Assembly: GCF_018614095.1 (NCBI RefSeq)
Contig: NZ_JAGGOY010000109.1
Span: 1 to 39,406, forward strand
Direction: 5' to 3'
DNA length: 39,406 nt
Source of the DNA: Streptomyces sp. ISL-87
Lineage (GTDB): Bacteria > Actinomycetota > Actinomycetes > Streptomycetales > Streptomycetaceae
The notes under the pieces were generated by a model. It was given only the letters and a program-made list of their open reading frames with translations. It was not told the origin of the DNA and ran no database searches. This document shows, one piece after another, positions 15,325 through 23,019 of this stretch. Each line of letters opens with the position of its first letter. Within the stretch, counting starts at the first letter, position 1. Position numbers and translations under genes: made by a program.

Positions 15325-16094
15325 TCAGTTTCCCGGGAGGGGCCGGCAGAGCAGGGCGGCCGGGGAGGGGCGGAAGCCGGCCCGGGCGGTGAAGGCGATG
15401 CCCGCCGCGTATTCGGAGGGCAGGCACTGGCCCTTGTAGTGGAAGAGGTCGGCGCCCACGACGCGCGGGTTGTCCCGGTAGCGGCGGGCGAGGAAGACCC
15501 AGTCGTCGGCCCACTGGGCGGTGGACCGGCCGCCGCTGTTCCAGCGTTCGTTACCGTCGAGGCCGCAGCACCAACGGGTGGTGACGGTGTGGTTGTTGAG
15601 GATGACGGCGAAACCGCCGTGAGGGCGGCCACGACGGCGTCGTACACCTGGAGCGGGGTACGGCCGCGCAGAGCCGGGTTGGCGGCGACGGCCGCGGCCG
15701 GGACGGGGGTGGTGGTGGTGCGGAGCATCTCGTTGGAGAAGGGCAGCCGGATGCTGTTGAGGCCCAGGGCGCGGAAGTCGGCGAGCAGGGTGGGCAGGGG
15801 TACGCGGTCGAGTCCGAGCGGGATCCCGTGGGAGTCCTGGCCGCTGTGGTGCGTGGCGGGGTCACTGCGGTCACCGGACCCGCTCCAGGAGCCTTGGGCA
15901 CCGTCCCAGTTGCCGGAGCGCAGCCGGAAGCGGTTGCCGTCCGCGTCCACGATGTACCGCCCCCGGGTGGACAACGGCGCGGTCCAGTCCTCGACGCCCG
16001 TCGTCGCCGCCACTGCCGGGGGCGCGGCGAGCGCCGGCAGGGCACCCAGCAGGAGCAGGAGCCCACTCAGGACCACACGGAGAACGCTCTTCAT
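15325..16094 (-). pseudogene. Truncated and frameshifted GH5 glycoside hydrolase
   Basis: The start is intact: ATG at 16094 with AGGAG, a signal peptide (SVLRVVLSGLLLLLGALPALA), and the GH5 N-terminus including GNRFRLRSGNW, LGLNSIRLPFSNEM and LQVYDAVVAALTA. Near 15615-15618 the frame shifts by a net -1. Similarity continues in the new frame as GFAVILNNHTVTTRWCCG, GNERWNSG and DWVFLARRYRDNPRVVGADL. Where active members continue with the acid/base Glu (YNEVRR), this frame instead reads FHYKGQCLPSEYAAG and goes on to a stop at 15325. The catalytic half is missing, so the gene is dead twice over: a frameshift and replacement of its 3' half by an unrelated tail. Confidence 0.75.
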
Positions 16095-16330
16095 CTCGCT
16101 CCTGCCGAGTCCGGCCGCTGCCGCGGTCAAGTTACCGGCCGGTTGGTGGCAGTGGAAGGCAGTTGCGCCGCCGCCTCGGTTCAAGGGTTCCCGGGCCCGC
16201 GCGAGAGGCGCACACGGGTTCCCTCCGGTGCCTCACCGAAGGTCACCTCCCCGAAACCGCCCCCGCGCGGCGCCGCGCGCCTCTACCGTGCCTTTCAGGG
16301 GGTTGGGCACCGCATTGAAGGGTGGGGCGG

Positions 16331-16633
16331 ATGGACGACGAAGAAGACATGCGGCTGGCGAGGATCACCCCGGAGATCTCCCGCCGCACCCTGGCGATGC
16401 TGCGCGGGCTGGTCGGTCTGGAGCCCGCGGAGCAGGTGCCCGAGGGGGCCATGACCGTCGCCGACGAGATCCTCGCCGAGCACGGCACCGACGGACTGCG
16501 CGTCCTGGCGATGACGCTCGCCGCCTGGGCGACGGCCCAGATCGAGAACGTCGCCGAGCTCAGCCGGCGCAGCCATGAGGCGGTGCTCGACGCCATGGAG
16601 CTGGCCTGTCTGGAGGCGAATTCCGAGGAGTAG
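16331..16633 (+). CDS. Small acidic helical protein of unknown function
   Basis: A 100-residue, largely helical protein with acidic ends (MDDEEDMRLAR, ending LEANSEE). The central segment TVADEILAEHGTDGLRVLAMTLAAWATAQIENV suggests a two-helix core. The ATG at 16331 is chosen over one 9 nt earlier; ribosome binding is weak (GGGGCGG). It precedes the cyclic-nucleotide-binding-like gene by 139 nt on the same strand. No family was recognised. Confidence 0.6.
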   Translation: MDDEEDMRLARITPEISRRTLAMLRGLVGLEPAEQVPEGAMTVADEILAEHGTDGLRVLAMTLAAWATAQIENVAELSRRSHEAVLDAMELACLEANSEE

Positions 16634-16772
16634 GACCCGAGGCCGACCGGAAGGGTTTCCTCCGCCGATGACCGGCCGACGCTCCAGGCAGCAGCAAGAC
16701 CCGGGATCGGTCCGGCGTCAGCGACACTGGGGGTAGCAGGAGCGTAGTGGGGGGTCGTGATCGGAGGCCGTC

Positions 16773-17231
16773 GTGAGCACACCTTCCCCCGTCCGGATCG
16801 CTGCCGTCCTGTCCACCGAGCACCGTGGACGGCTGATGTCCAACGCCATTGAGGTCAATTTCCGCGAGGGTGCGCGCATCTTCGACGAAGGCCAGCATGC
16901 GAATTCCTTCTGGATCGTGCGCTCCGGCACGGTGACCCTGGAGCTCCCCGTACCCGGCCGCCGGCCCGCACCCATCGAGAACCTCGGCCCGGGCGAGCTG
17001 GTGGGCTGGTCCTGGCTGTTCCCTCCGTACGTGTGGCAGCTGGGCGCGGAGGCGATGACCCCGGTCCGCGCGTACGAGTTCGACGCGACGACCGTACGGA
17101 TGCTCATGGACGCGGACCCCGCCTTCGGGTCTGCCATCGGACACTGGGTCGGGCGGGTCCTCGCGCTCCGGCTGCACCAGACCCGCACCCGGTTGATCGA
17201 CTTGTACGCTCCGCGCGCCGCGGCGCGCTAG
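16773..17231 (+). CDS. Stand-alone cyclic-nucleotide-binding-fold protein
   Basis: A 152-residue cupin-like cNMP-binding domain: FREGARIFDEGQHANSFWIVRSGTVTLE (30-57) is the canonical first half, and ENLGPGELVGWSWLF (about 69-83) occupies the phosphate-binding cassette. The cassette lacks the Arg of cAMP binders (consensus FGExALL..PRxA), so cAMP binding is doubtful. It has no DNA-binding domain or kinase. Starts at GTG with GGAGG about 7 nt upstream. Similar Streptomyces proteins with GWSWLFPPY are known as Crp-like regulators of unknown ligand. Confidence 0.85.
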   Translation: MSTPSPVRIAAVLSTEHRGRLMSNAIEVNFREGARIFDEGQHANSFWIVRSGTVTLELPVPGRRPAPIENLGPGELVGWSWLFPPYVWQLGAEAMTPVRAYEFDATTVRMLMDADPAFGSAIGHWVGRVLALRLHQTRTRLIDLYAPRAAAR

Positions 17232-17600
17232 GAGAACCCCGGATCAGACCTGGTCGAGGGCAGTGACGGCGGTCGCCGGACCGCGGACCCGGCCGGCGGG
17301 CGGAGTTGAATCACGTCATTTCGCGCACCCCGCCCCGAGCGTCGCGGCGCCTGCGGCCGCTGCGGGGCGGGGGCGGGTCCCAAAGGGGGGCCGGCCCTGC
17401 CACGGCACGGCCTCTGGGGGTGTGTTCGGCCGTTTCGGCGGCGCGCTGCCGCACAGGTCAACGCCCCCCACGTGGCTGCGGACTGCACTCATACGCTTAC
17501 GATCGGTGACGCGAAATCGCGGTACGAACGGGCGTTCGCGGCCCGGGTGAGCAAGACTCCCGTCCGTTATCCGAAACGCGAACCCAAGGGAGTGTTCGAA
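17232..17600. other. Intergenic region upstream of the inhibitor gene
   Basis: A 369-nt spacer. It holds a copy of a 20-nt motif also found at 21119 (see the repeat entry) and, downstream of it, GAAC-GGGC-GTTC (17526-17537). The ribosome binding site AAGGGAG of the inhibitor gene is at 17585-17591. I see no protein-like reading frame in the first 230 nt. Confidence 0.5.
17476..17495 (+). repeat. 20-nt intergenic motif, copy 1
   Basis: CTGCGGACTGCACTCATACG matches the copy at 21119-21138 at 18 of 20 positions, and both are followed shortly by TACG. This copy is 105 nt ahead of the inhibitor gene. Confidence 0.6.
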
Positions 17601-18044
17601 ATGCGGTCCATCGCAAAGGGTCTCGGCCTCGGTTCCGCCGCCATGGCTCTCACCGCGCTCACCGCGCTGGCCTGGCCCGGAACGGCCGACGCCGCCCCGT
17701 CCGGCACGCAAAGCCTGTACGCGCCGTCCGCGCTCGTACTCGGCGTCACGGCCGGGGAGGACACCGCGACCGGCACGGTGCTGCGTGCAGTGACGCTGGT
17801 GTGTGCGCCCGCCCCCGGCGGGACGCACCCGGCCCCGGCCGCCGCGTGCGCCGAATTACGGGCGAACGGCGACCAGCTGGACGCGCTCGCCGAACCCAGC
17901 GCGAACGTCGACTGCACCAGGGAGTGGAACCCCATGACGGTGACGGCCGACGGCGTGTGGCAGGGGCGTCACATCAACTACTCGTACACCTTCGCCAACC
18001 CGTGCGGTCTGCGGCATGCGGAGGGCGCCCTGTTCCACTTCTGA
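17601..18044 (+). CDS. Subtilisin-inhibitor-like (SSI family) protease inhibitor
   Basis: A 147-residue secreted inhibitor. The signal peptide spans about 1-31 (cleavage near ADA-AP). The mature protein starts LYAPSALVLGVTAGE and has the family's two disulfides, C68-C83 and C105-C135. The reactive-site loop reads VDCTREWNP, aligning with CPMVYDP of the archetype, so the P1 residue is Arg107 and the target is probably trypsin-like. VTADGVWQGRHINYSYTFANPC and the C-terminal Phe are typical. Leu86 is a TTA codon (17856-17858), implying dependence on the bldA tRNA and development-linked expression. ATG with AAGGGAG upstream. Confidence 0.93.
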   Translation: MRSIAKGLGLGSAAMALTALTALAWPGTADAAPSGTQSLYAPSALVLGVTAGEDTATGTVLRAVTLVCAPAPGGTHPAPAAACAELRANGDQLDALAEPSANVDCTREWNPMTVTADGVWQGRHINYSYTFANPCGLRHAEGALFHF

Positions 18045-18097
18045 GGCCCCGCCCCCGGCATCCCGCTTGCGGATCCGGTGAGGCGTCCCGCGAAGCG

Positions 18098-18138
18098 GCG
18101 GGACCGGGCGGCGTCGTGCGACCGCCGTCCGGTCCCGC
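18098..18138. terminator. Bidirectional terminator
   Basis: A 10-bp outer stem, GCGGGACCGG (18098-18107) with CCGGTCCCGC (18129-18138), encloses an inner GCGGC/GTCG-type hairpin. It lies between the convergent inhibitor and GNAT genes. Confidence 0.6.
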
Positions 18139-18219
18139 TCGCGGGGTGAGGTCTCCCTCGGCCTTCCGGATCGGCGCAACGGTGCGCAGGGCCCGGGGCG
18201 CCGGCGGGCGCCGCGGCCG

Positions 18220-19089
18220 TCAGCCCAGTTCGAGGCTCGTCACCCCGTACAGCCCGGCCAGGTCGAGTTCCGGGGCCGGGCCGGTGTACATCCGGGCGGC
18301 CTCGAAGGTCGGGGCCAGGCCAAGCCCGGCCAGCAGGGCGGTGGCGGCCGGGTTGGCGTCGGGCACGTCCACGGCCACCTCCCCGCCGGGGGCGTGCCCG
18401 GCCAGCCGGCGCAGCAGGGCCGCCGCCACGCCCGGAGTGGCGGCGTAGAGCGGGCCGATCCGGAAGGCCGCGCTGCACGGGCGGATCACGCCGAGCCCCT
18501 CGATCCGCCCGTCCCGGACGGCGACGAGGGCGGTCCGGCCGGGCAGTCCGGTCCAGGCGGACAGGAAGGCGTCGCGCGATTCGGGGAAGAACCTCCGGTC
18601 GTACGAGGCGAGTTGACCGAAGGGCACCGAGGCCGCGTCCACGATCTCGATCCCGGAGTCCGCACCCACGCCAAGCCCGTCCCCATCGGCGCCGCCCTGC
18701 GGCACGCCCTCGTGGCGGACGTTGTTCCAGGCCGAACGGAACCCGGATTTACGGTAGTTGTCCTGCTGTTCAACCACTCCGTCCAGGCCCACCAGCCGCC
18801 CTTGGAGCCGCTCCATCCCGGCGTGCCACATCCGGATCCCGTAGCCCTGGCCCCGGACGGCGGGCCGGGCGATGTAGAAGCCGATGAACCCGAAGGCGGC
18901 GCCGTAGCGCACGGCCGAGATACAGGCGACCGGTTCGCCGTCGAGCCGGCCGACGAGGAAGCCCTCGGGGTCGGCGACCGCGAACGCGAAACGGTCGGTG
19001 CCCCCCGGGTTCCAGCCCTCCTCGTCGGCCCAGGCGCGGATCAGTTCCATGTCGGCGCCGCTCGCGCCCGTGATCTCGAATCCCGTCAT
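18220..19089 (-). CDS. Two-domain GNAT acetyltransferase (YitH/HolE-like)
   Basis: A 289-residue protein. The N-terminal GNAT domain (about 1-130) has FYIARPAVRGQGYGIRMW, where RGQGYG binds acetyl-CoA, and GLDGVVEQQDNYRKSGF, the motif B region. The C-terminal half is a second GNAT-like domain (VDVPDANPAATALLAGLGLAPTFEAARMY), as in the GNAT_acetyltr_18 group. The ATG at 19089 has no good ribosome binding site; TACAAC 7 nt upstream makes a leaderless mRNA possible. Substrate unknown. Confidence 0.88.
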   Translation of the reverse strand: MTGFEITGASGADMELIRAWADEEGWNPGGTDRFAFAVADPEGFLVGRLDGEPVACISAVRYGAAFGFIGFYIARPAVRGQGYGIRMWHAGMERLQGRLVGLDGVVEQQDNYRKSGFRSAWNNVRHEGVPQGGADGDGLGVGADSGIEIVDAASVPFGQLASYDRRFFPESRDAFLSAWTGLPGRTALVAVRDGRIEGLGVIRPCSAAFRIGPLYAATPGVAAALLRRLAGHAPGGEVAVDVPDANPAATALLAGLGLAPTFEAARMYTGPAPELDLAGLYGVTSLELG

Positions 19090-19160
19090 GTCCGGTGTTG
19101 TACCAGACGCCCACAGGACACGTATTGGGGACCGATCAGCCGTCAGAAGACCCGGCCGGA

Positions 19161-19607
19161 TCAGCCCGCGCAGATCACGTCGTCGAGCCTGATCGGCCGG
19201 GAGTCGAGGCGTACGTAAGCGGTGAAGGTGTTGGTGCGTGCCTCGGTACGCGGCTCGGCGCTGTCGGCGTCCCAGTGGGTGGTGACGGTGGCCCAGCCGA
19301 CGCCCGCCGACTGGGCGACCGTGACCGTGCCGATGCCGATGTCCTGCGGGGTGTTCTGGGCGCAGAGCAGTACGTCGAAGTCCGCGTTCTGCTGCTTGTC
19401 CTTGAGCTGCTGCGAGGTCCTGTGCTCGCGGTCGTGCCGGGTGGGCCCGTGGTCCCCGTAGAAGTCGGCGAGGAAGCGGGCGATCTCGTCCGAGGTGTGA
19501 TGGTGCGTGGCGGCGGGGGCAGCGGCGGCAGCACGGGCGGGCGGCGGGGCCGGCAGCGCGAGGAGCGTCACGAGCGCGGCGCCGACGACATAGGGCATGG
19601 GCTTCAT
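19161..19607 (-). CDS. Secreted DUF3828-like protein
   Basis: A 148-residue exported protein. A signal peptide (MKPMPYVVGAALVTLLALP) ends near residue 27. Mature features are a His-rich start (THHHTSDEIARFLADFYG), DVLLCAQNTPQDIGIGTV, WATVTTHW and the closing RPIRLDDVICAG. A Cys in the CAQ motif and one at the end could form a disulfide. The spacing of the CAQ motif and the final DDVxC resembles DUF3828 proteins, which are periplasmic or secreted and uncharacterised. The family match is by eye. Confidence 0.7.
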   Translation of the reverse strand: MKPMPYVVGAALVTLLALPAPPPARAAAAAPAATHHHTSDEIARFLADFYGDHGPTRHDREHRTSQQLKDKQQNADFDVLLCAQNTPQDIGIGTVTVAQSAGVGWATVTTHWDADSAEPRTEARTNTFTAYVRLDSRPIRLDDVICAG

Positions 19608-19793
19608 GTCCCGTTTTGTAGCCGCTGCCGAAGCCCCGGGCAGCGGCGCGGCGCGGATCTCACTCCTGTGGCGGGCCGGATTCACCACAGAAACGACCAT
19701 CCGGCCGCCTCCCCCGGACCGCGCCTCGCACGACACGTCAGCCCCGGCTGCGGCAGCCGGTAAATGCGGTCGCGGGCCGGCGAGGTCCCTTCG

Positions 19794-19805
19794 TAGGGTC
19801 AGCGC
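19794..19805 (+). promoter_or_regulatory. -10 box of leaderless sirtuin transcript
   Basis: TAGGGT (19794-19799) is followed by 6 nt and the ATG at 19806, with no ribosome binding site between. This matches the leaderless pattern seen at several other starts in this window. Confidence 0.45.
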
Positions 19806-20531
19806 ATGGGAAAGCCGCTTGTCGCAGTGTTCAGTGGGGCCGGGATGTCCACCGATTCCGGGATTCCGGACTATCGGGGGCCGCAGGGGTTGTGGCGGCG
19901 GGAACCCGACGCCGAGAAGCTCGTGACCTACGAGTACTACATGGCCGATCCGGACATCCGGCGGCGCTCCTGGCTGATGCGGGCCGGGATCGGGGCGCTC
20001 GGAGCGCAGCCGAACGCCGCGCACCGAGCGGTGGCCGAGCTGGAACGCGGCGGCACCCCGGTGCGGGTGATCACGCAGAACGTCGACGGGTTGCACCAGC
20101 TCGCCGGGATGCCCTCGCGCAAGGTGTTCGAGCTGCACGGCACCGCGCGGTCGGTGGTCTGCACCGCGTGCCACGCCCGCTCGGGGATGGACGAGGCGCT
20201 GGCCCGGGTCGCCGCCGGGGAGCCGGATCCCGCCTGCCTCGCCTGCGGCGGGATCCTCAAGGCGGCGACGGTGATGTTCGGCGAGCGGCTCGACCCCCAG
20301 GTGCTGGGGCAGGCCATGGCCGTCGCCAAGGGATGCCAGGTGTTCATCGCCGTCGGGTCGACGCTCCAGGTGCAGCCCGCCGCCTCGCTGGCGGGGATGG
20401 CCGCGGAGGTGGGGGCCCGGCTGATCATCGTGAATGCGGAGGAGACTCCGTACGACTCCCTCGCCGACGAGGTGATCCGCGAGCCGATCGGGACCGCCCT
20501 CCCGGCGCTCCTGGCCCGGATCGCCGACTGA
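19806..20531 (+). CDS. Sir2-family NAD-dependent protein deacylase
   Basis: A 241-residue class III sirtuin. The NAD loop GAGMSTDSGIPDYRG (11-25), TQNVDGLHQLAG (90-101), catalytic His111 in ELHGT (109-113), the zinc-binding cysteines C119, C122, C144 and C147, and the GSTLQVQPAAS stretch are all intact. Bacterial members remove acetyl or longer acyl groups from lysines, for example from acetyl-CoA synthetase. Its stop directly abuts the stop of the convergent VOC gene with no intervening base. Confidence 0.96.
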   Translation: MGKPLVAVFSGAGMSTDSGIPDYRGPQGLWRREPDAEKLVTYEYYMADPDIRRRSWLMRAGIGALGAQPNAAHRAVAELERGGTPVRVITQNVDGLHQLAGMPSRKVFELHGTARSVVCTACHARSGMDEALARVAAGEPDPACLACGGILKAATVMFGERLDPQVLGQAMAVAKGCQVFIAVGSTLQVQPAASLAGMAAEVGARLIIVNAEETPYDSLADEVIREPIGTALPALLARIAD

Positions 20532-21014
20532 CTACGCCGCGTCGGCCGCCCGGCGCATCTCCGCCACGTCCAGCTTCTTCATCTGCATCATCGCGGCGGT
20601 GGCCCGGGCGGCCCGCTGCGGGTCCGGGTCGGCGACCAGGTCGATGGCCCCGGGCGGGATGACCTGCCAGGACACCCCGAACTTGTCCTTGACCCAGCCG
20701 CAGGCGGACTCCTCGCCGCCGTCCTTGGTGAGCGCGTCGTAGTAGTAGTCCGCCTCCGCCTCGTCGGCGCAGTGGATCTGGAAGGAGATGGCCTCGGAGA
20801 AGTGGAACTCCGGTCCTCCGTTGAGACCGACGAACTTCTGGCCGTTGATCTCGAACTCGACGATCATCACCTCACCGGCAGGACCCGGGCCCGCCTCGGT
20901 GTACCGGCCGATGCGGCCGATCTTGCCGTCCTTGAAGACGGACAGGTAGTAGTCGGCGGCGGCCTCCGCGTTGCCGTCGAACCACAGACATGTGGTGAAG
21001 CCGTTGCTGCTCAT
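20532..21014 (-). CDS. PhnB-like VOC (3-dmu-9) superfamily protein
   Basis: A 160-residue protein of two VOC half-barrels. Typical elements are FTTCLWFDGNAEAAADYYLSVF, GEVMIVEFEINGQKFVGLNGGPEF and SFQIHCADEAEADYYYDAL, then KDKFGVSWQVIPP. It resembles PhnB/3-demethylubiquinone-9 methyltransferase-like proteins, most of which have no assigned substrate. The ATG at 21014 has GGAGG upstream and is preferred to the ATG at 21062. Confidence 0.92.
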   Translation of the reverse strand: MSSNGFTTCLWFDGNAEAAADYYLSVFKDGKIGRIGRYTEAGPGPAGEVMIVEFEINGQKFVGLNGGPEFHFSEAISFQIHCADEAEADYYYDALTKDGGEESACGWVKDKFGVSWQVIPPGAIDLVADPDPQRAARATAAMMQMKKLDVAEMRRAADAA

Positions 21015-21118
21015 GACTGCCTCCAGGGTGAGTGCGCGAGTGCGGGACACCGTCCCGCACATACAGACCGGTGCGGGGCCCGAAACTCATCGGTGCGCCC
21101 GGGGGCGGTCCGTAATGA

Positions 21119-21138
21119 CTGCGGATTGCACTCGTACG
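21119..21138 (+). repeat. 20-nt intergenic motif, copy 2
   Basis: CTGCGGATTGCACTCGTACG is the partner of the copy at 17476. Here it lies 105 nt upstream of the VOC gene but in the opposite orientation relative to the gene, compared with copy 1. Confidence 0.6.
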
Positions 21139-21230
21139 GCCTACGTCCGTATCTCCCGGGGCGGGCCGCCGGGGCGGACGGCGCGGAGTTCAGCCGTCCG
21201 CCACCTGGCGGCCGTGGCCAGTCCGATCAC

Positions 21231-21269
21231 GTCAGGTCAGGTCAGGTCAGGTCACTCCGGTCAGGTCAG
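21231..21269. repeat. GTCAG pentanucleotide tandem repeats
   Basis: Four GTCAG units (21231-21250), one GTCAC, a TCCG spacer and two more GTCAG units lie 11 nt downstream of the end of the last roadblock gene. A 5-nt unit is prone to slippage. Confidence 0.75.
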
Positions 21270-21279
21270 GTGCCCCCGA

Positions 21280-21654
21280 TCACACCTCGAGATCGGCCTC
21301 GATCTTCTTCAGCTGGTGCCGCGCCATCGCGAGGTTGGCCCGCCCCCGGTCGAGCGCCAGGTAGAGGAAGAAGCCGTCGCTTCCGCGGCTCTTCATCAGC
21401 CTGATCAGGTGGTACTGGCCGCCGAGGGTGATCAGGATGTCCTCGATCTCGTCCTTGAGGCCCAGCATCTCCATCGTGCGGACCTTCGCGCGCACCACGT
21501 CGGTGTTGCCCGCGGCGGCGACCGCGAGGTCGAGGTCCTTGCCACCGCCGACGGTGCCGAGGGCCATGCCGCTGCCGTAGTCGACGAGGGCGGCGCCGAG
21601 CGCGCCTTCGATGGTGGTGGTGGCTTCCTTGAGGGCGGTCTCCACGTTGACCAT
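21280..21654 (-). CDS. Roadblock/LC7 protein C
   Basis: A 124-residue single roadblock/LC7 domain: MVNVETALKEATTTIEGALGAALVDYGSGMALG is the first helix-strand pair, followed by LDLAVAAAGNTDVVRAKVRTMEML and DILITLGGQYHLIRLM. Such domains form MglB-like dimers that regulate small Ras-like GTPases, but none is encoded here. The last gene of the cluster; ends close to the GTCAG repeats. 64 nt after roadblock B. Confidence 0.9.
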   Translation of the reverse strand: MVNVETALKEATTTIEGALGAALVDYGSGMALGTVGGGKDLDLAVAAAGNTDVVRAKVRTMEMLGLKDEIEDILITLGGQYHLIRLMKSRGSDGFFLYLALDRGRANLAMARHQLKKIEADLEV

Positions 21655-21718
21655 GAGGGTTCCTCTTTCCGGTTTCGCTGTCCTGGATTGTGGCTGTTTC
21701 GCTGAATTGGTCGGGGGC

Positions 21719-22159
21719 TCAGGCCGAGGGGGTGGCGGGGGCGTCGGGATCCCGGCCCCGTCGGCCGAGGCTGTCCTCTATGAGCTCGGATATCCGGAGG
21801 CTGGAGCGCCGGGCCTCCAGGTGGAGGCGGCCGACGTTGACGCGCGGCTCGGCGATCAGGGTGAGGACGGTCACGTCGCCCGCCGCGTAGGTGGCGACGT
21901 AACCGTGTTCACCGCGCACGAGCAGTTCGCGGAAGCCTCCCTGGCCGGTGCTGTCGCTGAGCCGCTGGGCCACTCCGAGGGCGGCCGCGGTCAGGGCGGC
22001 CACGGACTCCGCCTCGGCGGCGGCGCTGTCCTGGGCGAGCACCAGGCCGTCGACGCTCGCGGCGAGGGCGCCGCTGAGCTGGGGAACGCGTGCGCGCAGC
22101 CGCCGGAGCTCGGCGAGTATCTCGGCTTCGGCCTCGGCGGGCACCATCGCCGTACTCAT
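21719..22159 (-). CDS. Roadblock/LC7 protein B
   Basis: A 146-residue roadblock protein. After a helical N-terminus (EAEAEILAELRRLRARVPQLSGALAASVDGLVLAQ), the core reads ESVAALTAAALGVAQRLSD, then ELLVRGEHGYVATYAAGDVTVLTLIAEP and VNVGRLHLEAR. The C-terminus is a long charged tail (SLGRRGRDPDAPATPSA). ATG at 22159 with AGAAAGG upstream; the longer 235-residue frame is not needed. It sits 71 nt after the DUF4388-like gene. Confidence 0.88.
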   Translation of the reverse strand: MSTAMVPAEAEAEILAELRRLRARVPQLSGALAASVDGLVLAQDSAAAEAESVAALTAAALGVAQRLSDSTGQGGFRELLVRGEHGYVATYAAGDVTVLTLIAEPRVNVGRLHLEARRSSLRISELIEDSLGRRGRDPDAPATPSA

Positions 22160-22230
22160 GTCGGCCTTTCTCCCTTCGGGCTGCCTCCGCTCGGAGCGGT
22201 CGGCGCGCAGGACCGGTCGCAGCGGGAGCC

Positions 22231-23019
22231 TCACAGGCTTGCCTCCAGTGCGTCGCGTAACCGGCGGAGCAGCGCCACGTCCGGGGATTGGGTCTGGGTC
22301 ATCCAGTCGGGCAGGGGTGTCTCGTCCGCGGCCGGGACCGGCGCGTGCGGGGTCTCGACCAGTCCGGCCGCCGCGAGACGTCGTACGTCGAGCAGTGTGT
22401 GGAAGGCCGGCCGGCCCAGCACCCACGCGAGGTCCGCGGGCGTCCGTCCCCCGTCGGCCTGGGCCAGCAGGAGACGCTGCCGGGCGGTGACCGTCTGGCC
22501 GGGGGCAGCCGCCCGGGGTACCACGGGGGCCCTGTCGAGCAGCGGGTACGGCCAGACCGCGTCGAGCAGCTCCCGCCGCCGCCGGGTCTCCCGCTCTACG
22601 GCGGCCGCCGGGACCGACCGTACGGAGCCGATCCAGTGGGTGGCCCCGCGGCGGAACCGGGAGGGGCCGCTGCCCGGGGAGAGTGCGAAGAAGGCGGCGT
22701 CGAAGATCGCGGCGAGATGGCAGATCTCCAGTTCCCCGCCCGCGAGGCGGCCGCTGTCCACGAGGAAGCGGGCGACCTGGCGGCGGGCGCCGGCCTGGTC
22801 GACGGCTTCCCGCCAGCGCTCGGGGGCGAGACCGCCGCCGGTGGTGAGCAGGACGTCGAGGCCGGGGGTGGCCGGGCTCTCCGCGTGCACGATGCGGCCG
22901 TCCTCCAGGAAGAGGGTGCCGCGGTCGCGCAGCAGGGCGCCGGTGGCGCGCTCGGCGGCGAGCCGGGTGAGCAGGGGGGACACCTCTGCGGGGGGTCCGG
23001 CAAGGGCTGGGGCGTTCAT
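22231..23019 (-). CDS. DUF4388/PATAN-like protein
   Basis: A 262-residue protein. Residues 10-90 match the DUF4388 (PATAN) layout: ERATGALLRDRGTLFLEDGRIVHAE, then GLDVLLTTGGGLAPERW. In bacteria this domain is a regulatory module in signalling proteins such as PatA-type response regulators. The C-terminal half is helical and has QRLLLAQADGGRTPADLAWVLGRPAFHTLLDVRRLAAAGL (a winged-helix-like layout), which may be a degenerate HTH. Its start overlaps the roadblock A stop by 4 nt (ATGA), so the two are translationally coupled. Confidence 0.75.
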   Translation of the reverse strand: MNAPALAGPPAEVSPLLTRLAAERATGALLRDRGTLFLEDGRIVHAESPATPGLDVLLTTGGGLAPERWREAVDQAGARRQVARFLVDSGRLAGGELEICHLAAIFDAAFFALSPGSGPSRFRRGATHWIGSVRSVPAAAVERETRRRRELLDAVWPYPLLDRAPVVPRAAAPGQTVTARQRLLLAQADGGRTPADLAWVLGRPAFHTLLDVRRLAAAGLVETPHAPVPAADETPLPDWMTQTQSPDVALLRRLRDALEASL

